Shown: positions 26,286 through 36,040, counted from the first letter of the stretch. The stretch: 64,000 nt of DNA from Sphingobacteriaceae bacterium GW460-11-11-14-LB5 (GCA_002151545.1 CP021237.1:2790001-2854000), one strand, 5' to 3'. Notes: generated by a model from the letters alone, not told the origin. Numbers and translations are program-made.

Positions 26286-27959
26286 ATGCTGTTTACCCAT
26301 TTTAACGAAGCAGAAAAGAATGTACATTACCCTCCAGACAGGAGGATGTACCTGGGCCTAAAGCCTTATGTTTTCGTTATTATAGCACTGCTGCTGTTAG
26401 CCAGCGTTGGTGCAGCCTGGCTACAGTATTTAGTATATGGTTTACCTGACGATCCATCACGCCTGCTTCCTGCTGTGACGGCAGATACGGTTAAAGGATT
26501 TCCGGTCTGGGTAATTTTATGCCATTGGGTTAACTTTTTCTTTTTGGTAATTTTAATCAGAAGTGGCCTCTCCATATTGATGGATCATCCCCGGCTTTAC
26601 TGGCAGAATGGCTGTACCCCGGGATCGGAATGGTTGAAGTTAACCCCTATCCAAATACCAAAAGACAAACTTTGGACCGCCAAGGATGATGCACGTTATA
26701 TCAGTCCGTTATTGGCACTACCTGGTTATCGGCATACGGTCGGCATAGCAAGAGGATGGCACTTTATCCATGTTCCATTTTTTGTATTAAATGGGGTTAT
26801 TTTTGTTGCGCTGTTATTTGCTGGCGATCAGTGGCAGCGGATTGTACCTACCTCATGGCAGATTTTTCCTGATGCATGGTCTGTTTTTGTGCATTATGCT
26901 ACCTTTAATATGCCATTGGAGCCCAATGGTTTTTATTACTATAATGCTTTACAAAAACTATCTTATTTTGGTGCGGTATTCGTGCTCGCGCCATTATCCA
27001 TGTTGAGCGGTTTATGTATGTCGCCAGCTATAGAAAATAGATTTCACTGGCTGCCAAAAATTTTTGGCAACAGACAAGGCGCAAGGTCAGTCCATTTTTT
27101 GGTCATGCTTGCTTACCTGGCGTTTATAATTATCCATGTGGCAATGGTTGTGGCTACGGGCCTTGTTAGGAATTTAAACCACATCACCCTGGGTACCGAT
27201 CATCCGTCTGACCGGAGTGGCTTGTATATTGGCATCGCCATTCTTCTTTTCACCATTATATTTTGCTTTTATGCGCACTGGGTTTCGTGGAAAAGGCCAC
27301 GCTGGGTGCAACAGGCAAGTGCTTTTATAAACGGTAATTTGTGGCTCCGCACCATTAATAAGTTAAAGCCAAAAGCTTATTTTAAGAAAGAAGATATTAC
27401 GCCTTTTTTCTGGGCAAATGGCAAATTACCAGTCTCAGACAAATGGAATGATTTAGCCGCCAACGATTTTAAAAACTATAAACTCAAAATAGACGGATTG
27501 GTAGAAAACCCCATCGAGCTATCCATCGATGAAATGAAAGCTTTAGGCAAAGAACAAAACATTACCATGCACCATTGCATACAAGGCTGGTCGGGCATTG
27601 CAGAATGGGGCGGCTTACCCCTTAAAACCCTTGTCGATTTGGTTAAACCCAAAGCAAATGTAAAAACAGTTGTATTTTACTCATTTGGAGAAAGCTTATA
27701 CGGTGGGCCTTATTACGATACCCATACCTTAGATAACTGCCTTAAACCTGGCGCCATACTGGCCTGGGAAATGAATTATGAACCGTTAAGCCATGTTTAC
27801 GGTGCTCCGTTAAGACTCCGGGTAGAAAACCAGCTGGGTTATAAAATGGTGAAATGGATTGAACGCATTGAATTTATAGAAAATCACGAAAGTGTTGGTA
27901 AAGGCTATGGCGGCAAAAATGAAGATGATGAATACTTTGATCTGATAGCCAATACTTAA
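26286..27959 (+). CDS. cytochrome b561-like membrane domain fused to molybdopterin oxidoreductase
   Basis: A 557-residue fusion. Residues about 28-350 contain several membrane segments (for example VFVIIALLLLASVGAAWLQY) with His residues in ILCHWVNFFF, RGWHFIHVPFF, SVHFLVMLAY and FIIIHVAMVV, suitable as heme b ligands. From about 370 on lies a sulfite-oxidase-type molybdopterin domain (KLKIDGLVENPIELSIDEMK), with Cys431 in MHHCIQGWSG as the expected Mo ligand, then GAPLRLRVENQLGYKMVKWI. The combination resembles a YedYZ-type system with both parts in one chain. The electron donor and substrate are unknown. It has no heme-c motif. It stands alone after a terminator and has no clear link to the GAG genes. 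Confidence 0.85.
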   Translation: MLFTHFNEAEKNVHYPPDRRMYLGLKPYVFVIIALLLLASVGAAWLQYLVYGLPDDPSRLLPAVTADTVKGFPVWVILCHWVNFFFLVILIRSGLSILMDHPRLYWQNGCTPGSEWLKLTPIQIPKDKLWTAKDDARYISPLLALPGYRHTVGIARGWHFIHVPFFVLNGVIFVALLFAGDQWQRIVPTSWQIFPDAWSVFVHYATFNMPLEPNGFYYYNALQKLSYFGAVFVLAPLSMLSGLCMSPAIENRFHWLPKIFGNRQGARSVHFLVMLAYLAFIIIHVAMVVATGLVRNLNHITLGTDHPSDRSGLYIGIAILLFTIIFCFYAHWVSWKRPRWVQQASAFINGNLWLRTINKLKPKAYFKKEDITPFFWANGKLPVSDKWNDLAANDFKNYKLKIDGLVENPIELSIDEMKALGKEQNITMHHCIQGWSGIAEWGGLPLKTLVDLVKPKANVKTVVFYSFGESLYGGPYYDTHTLDNCLKPGAILAWEMNYEPLSHVYGAPLRLRVENQLGYKMVKWIERIEFIENHESVGKGYGGKNEDDEYFDLIANT

Positions 27960-28008
27960 GTTGAAATCATTTTATTCTTGATGAACATGCGAATGAACTG
28001 ATTGGATT

Positions 28009-28054
28009 AAAAAAGGGTAACTCAATCACCTTAATCTGGTTTTTAGTTACCCTT
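28009..28054 (-). terminator. intrinsic terminator of 28080-29402
   Basis: Inverted repeat AAGGGTAACT (28013-28022) / AGTTACCCTT (28045-28054). On the minus strand the stem is followed by six T (A-run 28009-28014). It lies between two convergent genes and best serves the leftward one. Confidence 0.75.
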
Positions 28055-28079
28055 AAAATCTGTAAAAAAATGAGAGCCG

Positions 28080-29402
28080 TTAATACAGATCAGTGCCGGT
28101 TAATTTGATCTGGTAAGGCCATTCGCTGATCAAATCGGGTTTTCTTGGCAATTTAACATGTACTGTTGGCGCAGCACTAACCACAAGCCATAAATAGGCA
28201 GTTTTAGCTGGCACTTTAAAGCGGTAAGATCCTTCATTCGAACGATATACTTTTCCGTAAACCCTTTCACCATTTTCTTTAACAGCTAAAAAACAGTATC
28301 TCCAGCCGGCATTTTCGGGGATAATATTTTGGTAGCCAGTTGCACCGGCCATTCCTTTAAATTCAAGTTTAACGGAAGTAACCGTAGGTACTTTAAGCCT
28401 TATGCCATTATACCCATAACTTTGGAGACAGTCTTTTTTGCTGATTTGGTACCAGCCATCTGCTGATGGATTAAATACGGTTTTGTGTTTGTTGGCATAT
28501 TTACTCGTTACCTCGCGCACACGGTCTAAATCCCAGGTAATAAACCTGCTTGATGCATCAAAAACCTCATCATTAAACTGTTCCTGATCTATTTTGGTAA
28601 TGCGTTTGTAAGTCATTACAGGATCTTCTCCCGGGTTTACGCTATTTAATAGTTTTCCATAAAAATCCAGTCCATGTTTTTCCGACCAATATTCTAACAA
28701 GAAAGGCGAATGGTACTGATTCTCCGGATGAAGAAAAGCCAGGTTAGTTTGTTTTAAAAATGCAGCTAAATGGAAGTGTTCAAAATCTACCCAATCCGGA
28801 TAGACCTGCCATAAGAGGTATTGGCTTCCCATTTCGTTTATCGCCCCGTTAAAAGCGCTTCCATGATCGCAGCTGGCCATAAATTGAAAAGAGTGCCCAA
28901 GTTCGTGCGCCAATACCCCATAAGGATAACGGTGTACGCGTACAGCAGGTGTCCATAAAATGGCTACACTATCTTTTCCCCATCCGTAGGCAGTAGCGTC
29001 ATTGCCGCCATAGATAAAAACCAGTGCCTTATAGCGATCAGAAACCGATTTTCCCTTTTTTAATACTTTCAGCTGATCAATGTAATAATTGTAAAAACGC
29101 TCCGTTTCTAGCAGCGATTTTTTGACATCGAATGTTTTTGTCGTATCCTTATTCTGCATCGGATCATCTCCAAATTCCTTTGACCAAAAGATTACAACGT
29201 TATCTGACTCTACTTTTCTTTTATTGCTAAAAGTGCTGTTATCGTCATTAAAATCGTTGTTATCAGGTACCCTCGATACATTTTTCGGAATAAAAACCTT
29301 CTTAGCTGTTTTTAAGCCGGAAACGTTGTTTTGAGCACTTCCAATGAGTGGAAGCGCTACTATTGCCAATACAGTGTATACTCGTTTAAGTGGATTGATC
29401 AT
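28080..29402 (-). CDS. secreted DUF6055-like zinc metallopeptidase candidate
   Basis: A 440-residue secreted protein (signal peptide about 1-23, ending GSAQ). The central region contains a HExxH zinc motif (His166-Glu-Leu-Gly-His170 in VLAHELGHSFQF) followed by INEMGSQYLLW, in which Glu could be a third ligand. The N-terminal VIFWSKEFGDDP and the overall layout resemble DUF6055 proteins. The C-terminal third is beta-rich (SYRFKVPAKTAYLWLVVS), perhaps a binding domain. It precedes no obvious substrate gene; the upstream neighbour on the same strand, 18 bp away, is a phosphatase-superfamily enzyme, so the two are probably cotranscribed. Peptidase activity is inferred from the motif only. Confidence 0.72.
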   Translation of the reverse strand: MINPLKRVYTVLAIVALPLIGSAQNNVSGLKTAKKVFIPKNVSRVPDNNDFNDDNSTFSNKRKVESDNVVIFWSKEFGDDPMQNKDTTKTFDVKKSLLETERFYNYYIDQLKVLKKGKSVSDRYKALVFIYGGNDATAYGWGKDSVAILWTPAVRVHRYPYGVLAHELGHSFQFMASCDHGSAFNGAINEMGSQYLLWQVYPDWVDFEHFHLAAFLKQTNLAFLHPENQYHSPFLLEYWSEKHGLDFYGKLLNSVNPGEDPVMTYKRITKIDQEQFNDEVFDASSRFITWDLDRVREVTSKYANKHKTVFNPSADGWYQISKKDCLQSYGYNGIRLKVPTVTSVKLEFKGMAGATGYQNIIPENAGWRYCFLAVKENGERVYGKVYRSNEGSYRFKVPAKTAYLWLVVSAAPTVHVKLPRKPDLISEWPYQIKLTGTDLY

Positions 29403-29420
29403 CTATTTCAACAATGAACT

Positions 29421-30323
29421 TTATTTAAATACATTTTTGGGTATTGTTCCTGTCCAGGATTCAGGCAGTTTGGTTACGCCAAAAATTTTAGCAAGTACTA
29501 CCCCGGTATTTTTATTGCTGTTAAAAGAAGTAATTAAACCACCTTTTTTAATCTGTGGCCCAGTGATGCCCCAAGGCACCTGCATTTCGGCCATGGAGAT
29601 GCCACCATGACCTTTATTTATACCGCCGTGATCGGTAATCAATAAAAAGTGTGTGTCTTTGTAAATTCCGTCAGCTTTTAATTTCTCAAGTAAAGCCCCT
29701 ATTGCCACATCTGCCTGCTCTATAGCCGTAATATATTCAGGTGTCATCCAGCCAAAACCATGGCCCGCGTGATCGGTGTGTACGCTATATAAAAAGGTAA
29801 GTGTAGGGTTTTGTTTGTTTTTTACCATGAAATCGTAAGCTTTCTGGTAGTTGTCTTTATATTGATCTTTTTCTTCAAAAGATACCTCATCCAGGTATTT
29901 TTGATTGATTGGATTAATTAATTCTTTCCAGTTGTAGTAATAACTGGTTTTAACATTGGGTACAGCATCTTTCAGTACTTTAAATATCGATGGGTAGTAA
30001 CCATCCTGATCAGTTTCTATTGACTGTAAGGTGTGTTTTTGCAAGGTCCAGTCGTTTGCGGTAATTCCGTGCTCTTCAGGACCTGAGCCGGTCATGTGGC
30101 TGGTCCAGTTTGGTAGTGTAACCGATGGCATTACTGGTCGGGTGGTTAAAGAAAGTACACCATCAGCAAACAGTTTATCCAGGTTGGGGTGTTTGGCTGT
30201 TTTAAATCCTTCAGCACTGAAACCGTCAAGGCCAATAATTAAAACGTGTGTAGCTTTACGCTGTGCCATAGCTGAAAGTGATAGTAAGGACAACACCATC
30301 ACTGTTAAAAAAACTTTTCTCAT
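29421..30323 (-). CDS. alkaline phosphatase superfamily phosphodiesterase
   Basis: A 300-residue secreted enzyme (signal peptide about 1-20, ending SAMAQ) of the type I phosphodiesterase / nucleotide pyrophosphatase family. Metal and nucleophile residues are visible: Asp33 in IIGLDGF, Thr69 in MPSVTLPNW as nucleophile, Asp/His in SVHTDHAGHGFG, and LLITDHGG followed by GHGG. It is shorter than most NPP domains (about 380) but has all the core motifs. It should hydrolyse phosphate or phosphodiester substrates outside the cytoplasm. Cotranscription with the downstream DUF6055-like gene is likely. A sulfatase role is not supported, since the C/SxPxR motif is absent. Confidence 0.85.
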   Translation of the reverse strand: MRKVFLTVMVLSLLSLSAMAQRKATHVLIIGLDGFSAEGFKTAKHPNLDKLFADGVLSLTTRPVMPSVTLPNWTSHMTGSGPEEHGITANDWTLQKHTLQSIETDQDGYYPSIFKVLKDAVPNVKTSYYYNWKELINPINQKYLDEVSFEEKDQYKDNYQKAYDFMVKNKQNPTLTFLYSVHTDHAGHGFGWMTPEYITAIEQADVAIGALLEKLKADGIYKDTHFLLITDHGGINKGHGGISMAEMQVPWGITGPQIKKGGLITSFNSNKNTGVVLAKIFGVTKLPESWTGTIPKNVFK

Positions 30324-30644
30324 AAATTAATCTCTTGGTATAAAATTGATATGGTAAATATAAATTATAGAAAATCAAAATGCGGTTTGCATGGAAACAC
30401 AAAACCTGGCCAAAAGTAAGTATTGCTAAATAAGCTATTAATCAAGCCATTACTTAACAACATTTGATCTAAATGGATATAACGATGATATTCTACATTA
30501 AATTATAGCGCATAATTACTAAACAAATGTTTAATAATATTAAACATCAGGTAAAATAATTGTTATATCTTTCTAAAATATACGAATGAAGAGAAAATAG
30601 TAATTATGCTGATCAACAAACAGGCTTAAATTATCCTTAAAAAC
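30324..30644. other. intergenic, AT-rich
   Basis: About 320 bp between the phosphodiesterase start and the isomerase end. Contains no convincing gene, hairpin terminator or known repeat. The promoter of the leftward phosphodiesterase gene is expected here. Confidence 0.4.
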
Positions 30645-31570
30645 TTACAAATATCTTTTTCGCCAAACCTGCATCATGTATACATTTATTGCCCATTGAT
30701 CGGCAACCGGAAGGTTGGTAAACGGAATGGTTGGCATATAACTGGGCGGTCCAAATTCAGTTAACATGGTCAGGATTTTGCCCTGTTGCTTTTTTATGGC
30801 GACTACTTTATCCCACCAGGCGAAATGGGCTTCAACGGCTTGCTTCCATTCCGGCGCTCGTGGATCGCTTACCTGCGGCCCTTCTGCATGGCCTACCCTG
30901 GAGTGAACATGATCGGTACGTGAAATGGCAAGTGCCACAGTTTCGGGTTGATCTTCGAGTAAACTCTCGCTCACATTACACCAGTGAGAAATATCGAGCG
31001 TTAGCCTTAAATCAGGATTTTCTGCAAATATGGCAAGGATGCCGGAGCCGAATAAAGCATACGGGAACGATGGGTTTCATGATAAATCGGAACACCCGTT
31101 TCTTTAGCATACTGAACGGTAAAATCAATGAATTTTTTGTTGTCCTGGTATTGAAAAAAATCCTTTCCGGAGTGAACATTGATATACAAGGGTTTTTGAT
31201 ATTGATGCTCAATCGCTTCTTTAAGTACTTTTTTAAAAGTTGCAAAGTGTGGTGCCGGAAGGGCTTCGTCGCCACGGCAAAGAAAACCAACTGCTAATTG
31301 ATATTTTTTTAACGCTTTAAATAATTCTTCAGCAATTTCCGGCGACCAGAGGATTTCGATTCCATCATAACCAGAATCTTTTGCCTTTTTACAAAAATCA
31401 GTTACCGGGCCATTAAAGCCCCAATATGGCGCCATTATTTTTAGGGCGAAACCATTCGCCCATTTTTCAGATCCGGGAGAAGGTGAACTAAAAGTTTCCG
31501 TTGGCGTTAAAAATAAAGCAGATGTGAGTGCCATGCTACCACCAATAAAATCGCGTCGGTTATACTTCAT
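30645..31570 (-). pseudogene. frameshifted sugar phosphate isomerase/epimerase (TIM barrel)
   Basis: Two frames form one gene. The 5' part (31007-31570) has a Tat signal (NRRDFIGGSMALTSALF), then DGIEILWSPE and IYHETHRSR, motifs of xylose-isomerase-like TIM barrels. It then shifts and stops early. The 3' part (up to 30645) continues with DISHWCNVSESLLEDQPE in another frame, reading through 30974. Adding one base to the AAA at 31026-31028 (TTT on the minus strand) joins them into about 308 residues, the normal length, with the metal-site LTLDISHW intact. Either a recent inactivating mutation or a sequence error. Gene is monocistronic, with no clear partner. Confidence 0.82.
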
Positions 31571-31859
31571 TTGATATAGGTTTTACGGATTCAAGTTACA
31601 CATTTTTAGTTTTTAAAGCATTTAGTTCATATCAAAAGGTGGTTAATGGCCGTGGAGATACACTTCTGAAGCCTGCTTTTTTTGCACATATTCTAAAACA
31701 AAAAAATATTTATCCCTTACTTCGACCTCGCCCAACACTAACTGGCTACCATTGACAGCATGCATAGAATGATCGTCATTGCGGGGAACGAAGCAATCTT
31801 AAAGCGCCCGCTAATAACTATTTTGTTTCTCCTTCCTTTAATGACATTGGTAAGAACAC
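31571..31859. other. intergenic with partial dispersed repeat
   Basis: No gene. Positions 31774-31800 (CGTCATTGCGGGGAACGAAG and following) match a short repeat I recognise from many Bacteroidetes intergenic regions (CGTCATTGCGAGG... type). Only a half-element is present, without its inverted partner. Confidence 0.5.
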
Positions 31860-31889
31860 AAAAAAGCCTTTCAGAATGTACTGAAAGGC
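31860..31889 (-). terminator. intrinsic terminator of the beta-barrel protein gene
   Basis: GCCTTTCAG (31866-31874) pairs with CTGAAAGGC (31881-31889) across a 6-base loop. On the minus strand the stem is followed by six T. It lies about 50 bp past the stop at 31941. Confidence 0.85.
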
Positions 31890-31940
31890 AAATTTTATAA
31901 TTACAATAAGGATATTTTTACGGATTGATGAACTTACGCT

Positions 31941-32510
31941 TTAAAATAATTTAAACCCAACAGAGAGATTAAATAAACCACTTTTTTCCCCTAATCCCTT
32001 ATTAATTTTGGTAAGGCCCCTGCTGTATCTGGCATCGATGCTGATGTTGCCTATATCTACCCCAGCATTAAGCACGCCGCCGAAATTGAGTTTTTTATAA
32101 TCAAAGCCAACTGGACCTTTTGCTTCATTAAGGGTGTAATTAACATCAGGACCTGCAGAAACCCTAAAATTTAAAGCTTCGGTATCAATAAGCTTGTAAC
32201 CCACCATAAGCGGCAAATTTAGTTGGTTAAATTTGGGCGTGTAAGTGTTAGCGGCATAAACATATGAACTCTTAAAGCTAACATAATTCAATTCGGGTTG
32301 AAAATATAACGATTTCCCAACCCGGGCGAATACCCCGAAATTATAACCTACCTTACCTTTTTTATCTGTTATGGCCTTTACACTTGTTGGCAATGTGGCA
32401 TAGTTTACACCACCTTTTACACCAAATACCAGGTCAGAATCTTGTGCTTTTGCCGCTCCTGCTGTAATAACCATAACAGCAACTAATAAATAAAACTTGT
32501 TCATTTTCAT
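31941..32510 (-). CDS. outer-membrane beta-barrel protein (PorT-like, OMP_b-brl_2)
   Basis: A 189-residue protein with signal peptide (about 1-22, ending AKAQ; Met1 and Met3 are both possible starts). The mature part alternates hydrophobic and polar residues, with repeated barrel strands such as FGVKGGVNYATL, YNFGVFARVGKSLYFQPELNYVSF and NISIDARYSRGL, and ends in LFNLSVGFKLF with a terminal Phe. Typical for an eight-stranded outer-membrane barrel. Function is not known. It is separated from the six-hairpin gene upstream by about 110 bp, with its own terminator downstream. Confidence 0.85.
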   Translation of the reverse strand: MKMNKFYLLVAVMVITAGAAKAQDSDLVFGVKGGVNYATLPTSVKAITDKKGKVGYNFGVFARVGKSLYFQPELNYVSFKSSYVYAANTYTPKFNQLNLPLMVGYKLIDTEALNFRVSAGPDVNYTLNEAKGPVGFDYKKLNFGGVLNAGVDIGNISIDARYSRGLTKINKGLGEKSGLFNLSVGFKLF

Positions 32511-32620
32511 ACTTTTTGTTTTTAAATAATTGAATATTTATTGTGTTTTGAAAGTATGACAACGACATTTGGATTTACCCCTACGTCATGATAAAAAAAT
32601 GAATAGCTTTATTAAAACAG

Positions 32621-33997
32621 TTAAGCCCTTTTTAGTTTAACTGAGCCTCCTGGTTTTACCCAAACCGCTTTTTTTACAATGATTTTTCCCTGATCATTTA
32701 AAAATTTAGGCAGCCAAAGAATTTTCTTTTGGCCGTTATTGGTTAACATGGTAGCCATATTCCCCTCATGTTTTACTGTGATTGAAGTCATTAATACAGG
32801 TAAATCTTTTAATTCGGAATTTGTTGTTTTATGACCACGGTATAAAGTGCTGATCTGATTAAGTCGTGCATCGGCCTCTATCCCCATTAATCCTTCTGTA
32901 AAACCTTTAATTACCCCGAAAGAAACTTCAGGATATTCCCTCCTGGCTGTTGCAAGATCGGTTAGGTGCAACAAATAGCCATAAGCCTTTTCGGCCTGTC
33001 CGTTCTGGTACATGATTAAAGGGAAATACGACAGGTTTTCTACATTCCAGTCTTTTGACAATAAATGTTGTATGGTTTTTTCTTTACGCTCACCCGCTTT
33101 TAAGGCATCGAACCAAAGTAAAAAGGTTTCTCCTTCATCCATACCGAACTTATTGTCGTTCGAATAAAAAGTATGGTACCGAGAAACACGATCATTCCAC
33201 CACAAAGCATCGATACTTTTCTGATAAGCTGCAGCCTTTTCTTTAAACTGTTTGGCTTGATCATGTTGCCCTTTTAAATCAAGCATGGCTGCATACGACA
33301 TTAAACCCCTGTAGATGGCACCAACAAGATCGACTCCCATTTTAATATTGGGTACACCTTCGGAATAGGAAGGTAAACCACGGCACCGATGAAAAGCATC
33401 CTGATCATTGAAAGGTACCGGGGCATTTGGATGTGTAGGCCTTTTCAGCAATGAATCTGCCTGCAATACCCAGCGGTTAATATATTCGGTTACCGATTTT
33501 TCATGAAAGTTTTTAAACCCCGCACCATTGATGTATTCAAGGTCGCCTGTCCATAAATATAACTTCCAGCTGGCATTTAAAATATCAAAATTCGCATTCA
33601 GGTTATACCAGAACGCTGTATCATTGCGGTAATCCTCTACGGCTGGCTTTCCTAAATGGTTAATTTCCCAATAAGAACACCAATCTTTAGATTCGGATAT
33701 ATTATTGACAAATAGCCTGAACATATTTTTATTTTCCTTAGCCAGGCCCAGTATCTCCCCTCCAATGCTCTGATGAGCGACATCGCGCATACAGAATGCC
33801 GATCTTGGCGGCAATGCAGATTCGTACCAGGGGCCAACCGGATCGGTGGCTTTACCTTTGTAACTCAATGCCATTTCTTTCGCCCGAATAAATGCGGTTT
33901 GTAAAGCGGCATCAGTTGATTTAAAAGTTACTCCGCCCTGAGCATAAACGCCACAGCATAGGCAAAGAAAAAAGTGTACAAAAAGAAGTCTTTTCAT
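32621..33997 (-). CDS. secreted six-hairpin glycosidase-like protein
   Basis: A 458-residue secreted protein (signal peptide about 1-20, ending VYAQ) with an alpha/alpha six-hairpin toroid as in several GH families. Conserved-looking acidic stretches are PPRSAFCMRDVAHQSIGG (about 66-83), SYWEINHLGKPAVEDYRND, and DQDAFHRCRGLPSYSEG. The end is a small beta-sheet domain (about 400-458). I could not assign a GH family number. It starts 4 bp after the stop of the 34002 gene, so the two are translationally linked and probably act on the same glycan imported by the SusCD pair upstream. Confidence 0.75.
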   Translation of the reverse strand: MKRLLFVHFFLCLCCGVYAQGGVTFKSTDAALQTAFIRAKEMALSYKGKATDPVGPWYESALPPRSAFCMRDVAHQSIGGEILGLAKENKNMFRLFVNNISESKDWCSYWEINHLGKPAVEDYRNDTAFWYNLNANFDILNASWKLYLWTGDLEYINGAGFKNFHEKSVTEYINRWVLQADSLLKRPTHPNAPVPFNDQDAFHRCRGLPSYSEGVPNIKMGVDLVGAIYRGLMSYAAMLDLKGQHDQAKQFKEKAAAYQKSIDALWWNDRVSRYHTFYSNDNKFGMDEGETFLLWFDALKAGERKEKTIQHLLSKDWNVENLSYFPLIMYQNGQAEKAYGYLLHLTDLATARREYPEVSFGVIKGFTEGLMGIEADARLNQISTLYRGHKTTNSELKDLPVLMTSITVKHEGNMATMLTNNGQKKILWLPKFLNDQGKIIVKKAVWVKPGGSVKLKRA

Positions 33998-34001
33998 GTG
34001 T

Positions 34002-35987
34002 TTAATATAAGTTAATTTCTACAGCCTGTTTTCCGTCCCAGTTGATTTCCTGTTTTTTGCCCGTTTCCTGCTCCACCAAAATCCTGATTTTTCCTCCAAT
34101 TTTGGAAACCGTAATGCCAAAATCGCTGTTAAATGCCCTGATGTGTTTAAGCGACATTTGCTTCCAGTCTGAAGGAAGATAAGGGCACAACCGGAATGAT
34201 TTAAAGCCCGTAGGTTGTATACCAAACAATCCTTCGGTTATGGCCCGGCAATATAATCCACTCTCTGCCGAAAGATGGCGCTGATCTCCCTCTGGCCAGG
34301 CTTCAACAGCATAAGGCACATGTTCGCCCAGCAAACGTTTGGCGGTATAGTATTTCAGGTATTTCATGGTTGTATCGGTTATTCCGGCGTTAAACAAACC
34401 GCGTACCGCATATAAAAGCGAACGGTCCCAGAATACTTTTGATCCCGATTCGCTTAACATCCCGTCTTTCGTCCACAGATAATCAGACAATAGTGCCTTG
34501 GCGGTCTGTGCTTTTCGGTCGTAAATTCCCATCACCAGGGGCATTCCTATCCATGACCGAAGCTTATCGTTTCCTTCATAATAGCGGTAGGTATCGAATC
34601 CCTGCACTTTGGCACCAAAATATTTCTCTATGGCTGTTTTTAATGCAGAAGCTTCTTTACGCAATTTTGCTGAAGTGGTTTTATCGCCAAGACTTGCTGA
34701 CAGATCAGCTGCACTGATCAATGCGCCATAAGCCAGTGTATTGGTTGACAGGTTAATTTTACCAGCCGGGAACCTGCCTTCCAGCTCATCCGAATCGGAA
34801 GCAATTACCCCGTCTGCACTTTTTTTCCTTCTTGAAAATTCCAGGCACCATTCTATCAGCGGCCACAACTGTCGCGCTTCAGCGGTATCCGCGTAAGCCA
34901 GTGCAAACCTCGATGCCCCATAAGCAATCATAGCCATATCACCGCGATCGCCAGCACCGTTCCATTGATCTGTTCCTTCGGCAATGATCGAACTTGGAAT
35001 TGGCTTGTACTCGGGATTCATGTATTTGGCAAACAGGCGGAAACTGTTTTTAGCACTTTCATTCCCCGCAGCATTACCTAAAAAAGGAAAAAACGGATCC
35101 ATATATTCTGCCTGATCATTTGCCCAGATTGCAGCGTAATAAGATCCACCACCGGGACCATGCATTAAACCATTTTTTGTATCAAAAATACTTTCAGACG
35201 CCCTGATTTTAGCAAAAGCAAACATCTGGTTCAAGGTATCATTTGGCGTTTTCAGCACCAGTTGTTGCGTCATTTCGCTTACAAAATTCCTTCGCTTTAA
35301 CAATTCGTATGCTGATGAAAAAGTATAAGGTTGATCGGCTGTTTTCCTTGCAGAATAAACAATGGCATAACTTTGTTCTTCTCCCGCTTTTAAAATAAAC
35401 CTGCCAGCACCAAATATTTTTGTATGGAGCAGATAGGTGCCATAAACACCTTTATTTCGTGCGGTGCTATCTGTTTGGTCAAACTCAGGAACAACAATTT
35501 CGACTGGTTTCAATCCCTTATTTTTAAATACCGTGTGTTCAATAAATGCCGGTTTATCAGTTGATGGAAAGAGCTCACGTAATACACTTACATTTCCGAT
35601 CTCAGATTTAACCTTTACCGAACCATTGATTGAGAAAGCCAAAGGTTGCTCGCTTAAAGGTGTTCCGTCGATCAAAACAGGAGGTGTTACCTGATCGAAA
35701 TCCCTGATTAGGCTCCCACGGGTATCGTTCGGGATCGTCCGCAGCATCGGGAACACGAGTTTTCTTTTTAAGATCAGATTATTTTTATCGTTTACACCAT
35801 AGGTAATTATTGCGGAAATTTGTTTCCCGCTCATTTCTATCTGATCGGTATGTTTGGCATTTTTTTTAACGGTCCATTCAATGCCCCCGTTCTTTTGCAG
35901 GTGCCAGCGTAAATCCTGGGCGTTTACATCAAAACCATACAGCAAAAACAGGATGAACGGTACAAATTTTATCAGGAAAGATTTCAT
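34002..35987 (-). CDS. secreted six-hairpin glycosidase-like protein with N-terminal beta-sandwich
   Basis: A 661-residue secreted protein (signal peptide about 1-23, ending VNAQ). Residues about 25-245 form a beta-rich N-terminal domain as in GH78/GH95-like and related six-hairpin enzymes. The helical toroid (about 255-600) shows SIFDTKNGLMHGPGGGSYYA, IWANDQAEYMDPFFPF, IIAEGTDQWNGAGDRGDMA and VEAWPEGDQRHLSAESGLYC, with many acidic residues suitable for catalysis. A short C-terminal beta domain follows. Family not determined. It lies 165 bp after SusD, the gap holding a dispersed inverted repeat. Confidence 0.78.
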   Translation of the reverse strand: MKSFLIKFVPFILFLLYGFDVNAQDLRWHLQKNGGIEWTVKKNAKHTDQIEMSGKQISAIITYGVNDKNNLILKRKLVFPMLRTIPNDTRGSLIRDFDQVTPPVLIDGTPLSEQPLAFSINGSVKVKSEIGNVSVLRELFPSTDKPAFIEHTVFKNKGLKPVEIVVPEFDQTDSTARNKGVYGTYLLHTKIFGAGRFILKAGEEQSYAIVYSARKTADQPYTFSSAYELLKRRNFVSEMTQQLVLKTPNDTLNQMFAFAKIRASESIFDTKNGLMHGPGGGSYYAAIWANDQAEYMDPFFPFLGNAAGNESAKNSFRLFAKYMNPEYKPIPSSIIAEGTDQWNGAGDRGDMAMIAYGASRFALAYADTAEARQLWPLIEWCLEFSRRKKSADGVIASDSDELEGRFPAGKINLSTNTLAYGALISAADLSASLGDKTTSAKLRKEASALKTAIEKYFGAKVQGFDTYRYYEGNDKLRSWIGMPLVMGIYDRKAQTAKALLSDYLWTKDGMLSESGSKVFWDRSLLYAVRGLFNAGITDTTMKYLKYYTAKRLLGEHVPYAVEAWPEGDQRHLSAESGLYCRAITEGLFGIQPTGFKSFRLCPYLPSDWKQMSLKHIRAFNSDFGITVSKIGGKIRILVEQETGKKQEINWDGKQAVEINLY

Positions 35988-36040
35988 ATCAAAAAGGGAA
36001 AAATGGAGGTCTGTTCATCAATACAATTTTTCTTCAAATC

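Noticed and set aside
29421-30323. Sulfatase
   Set aside because: The phosphodiesterase has Thr as nucleophile and no C/SxPxR motif, so a sulfatase reading is not supported.
31012-31290. Alternative frame inside the isomerase gene
   Set aside because: Lies in a shadow frame of the same gene and only arises because of the frameshift region.
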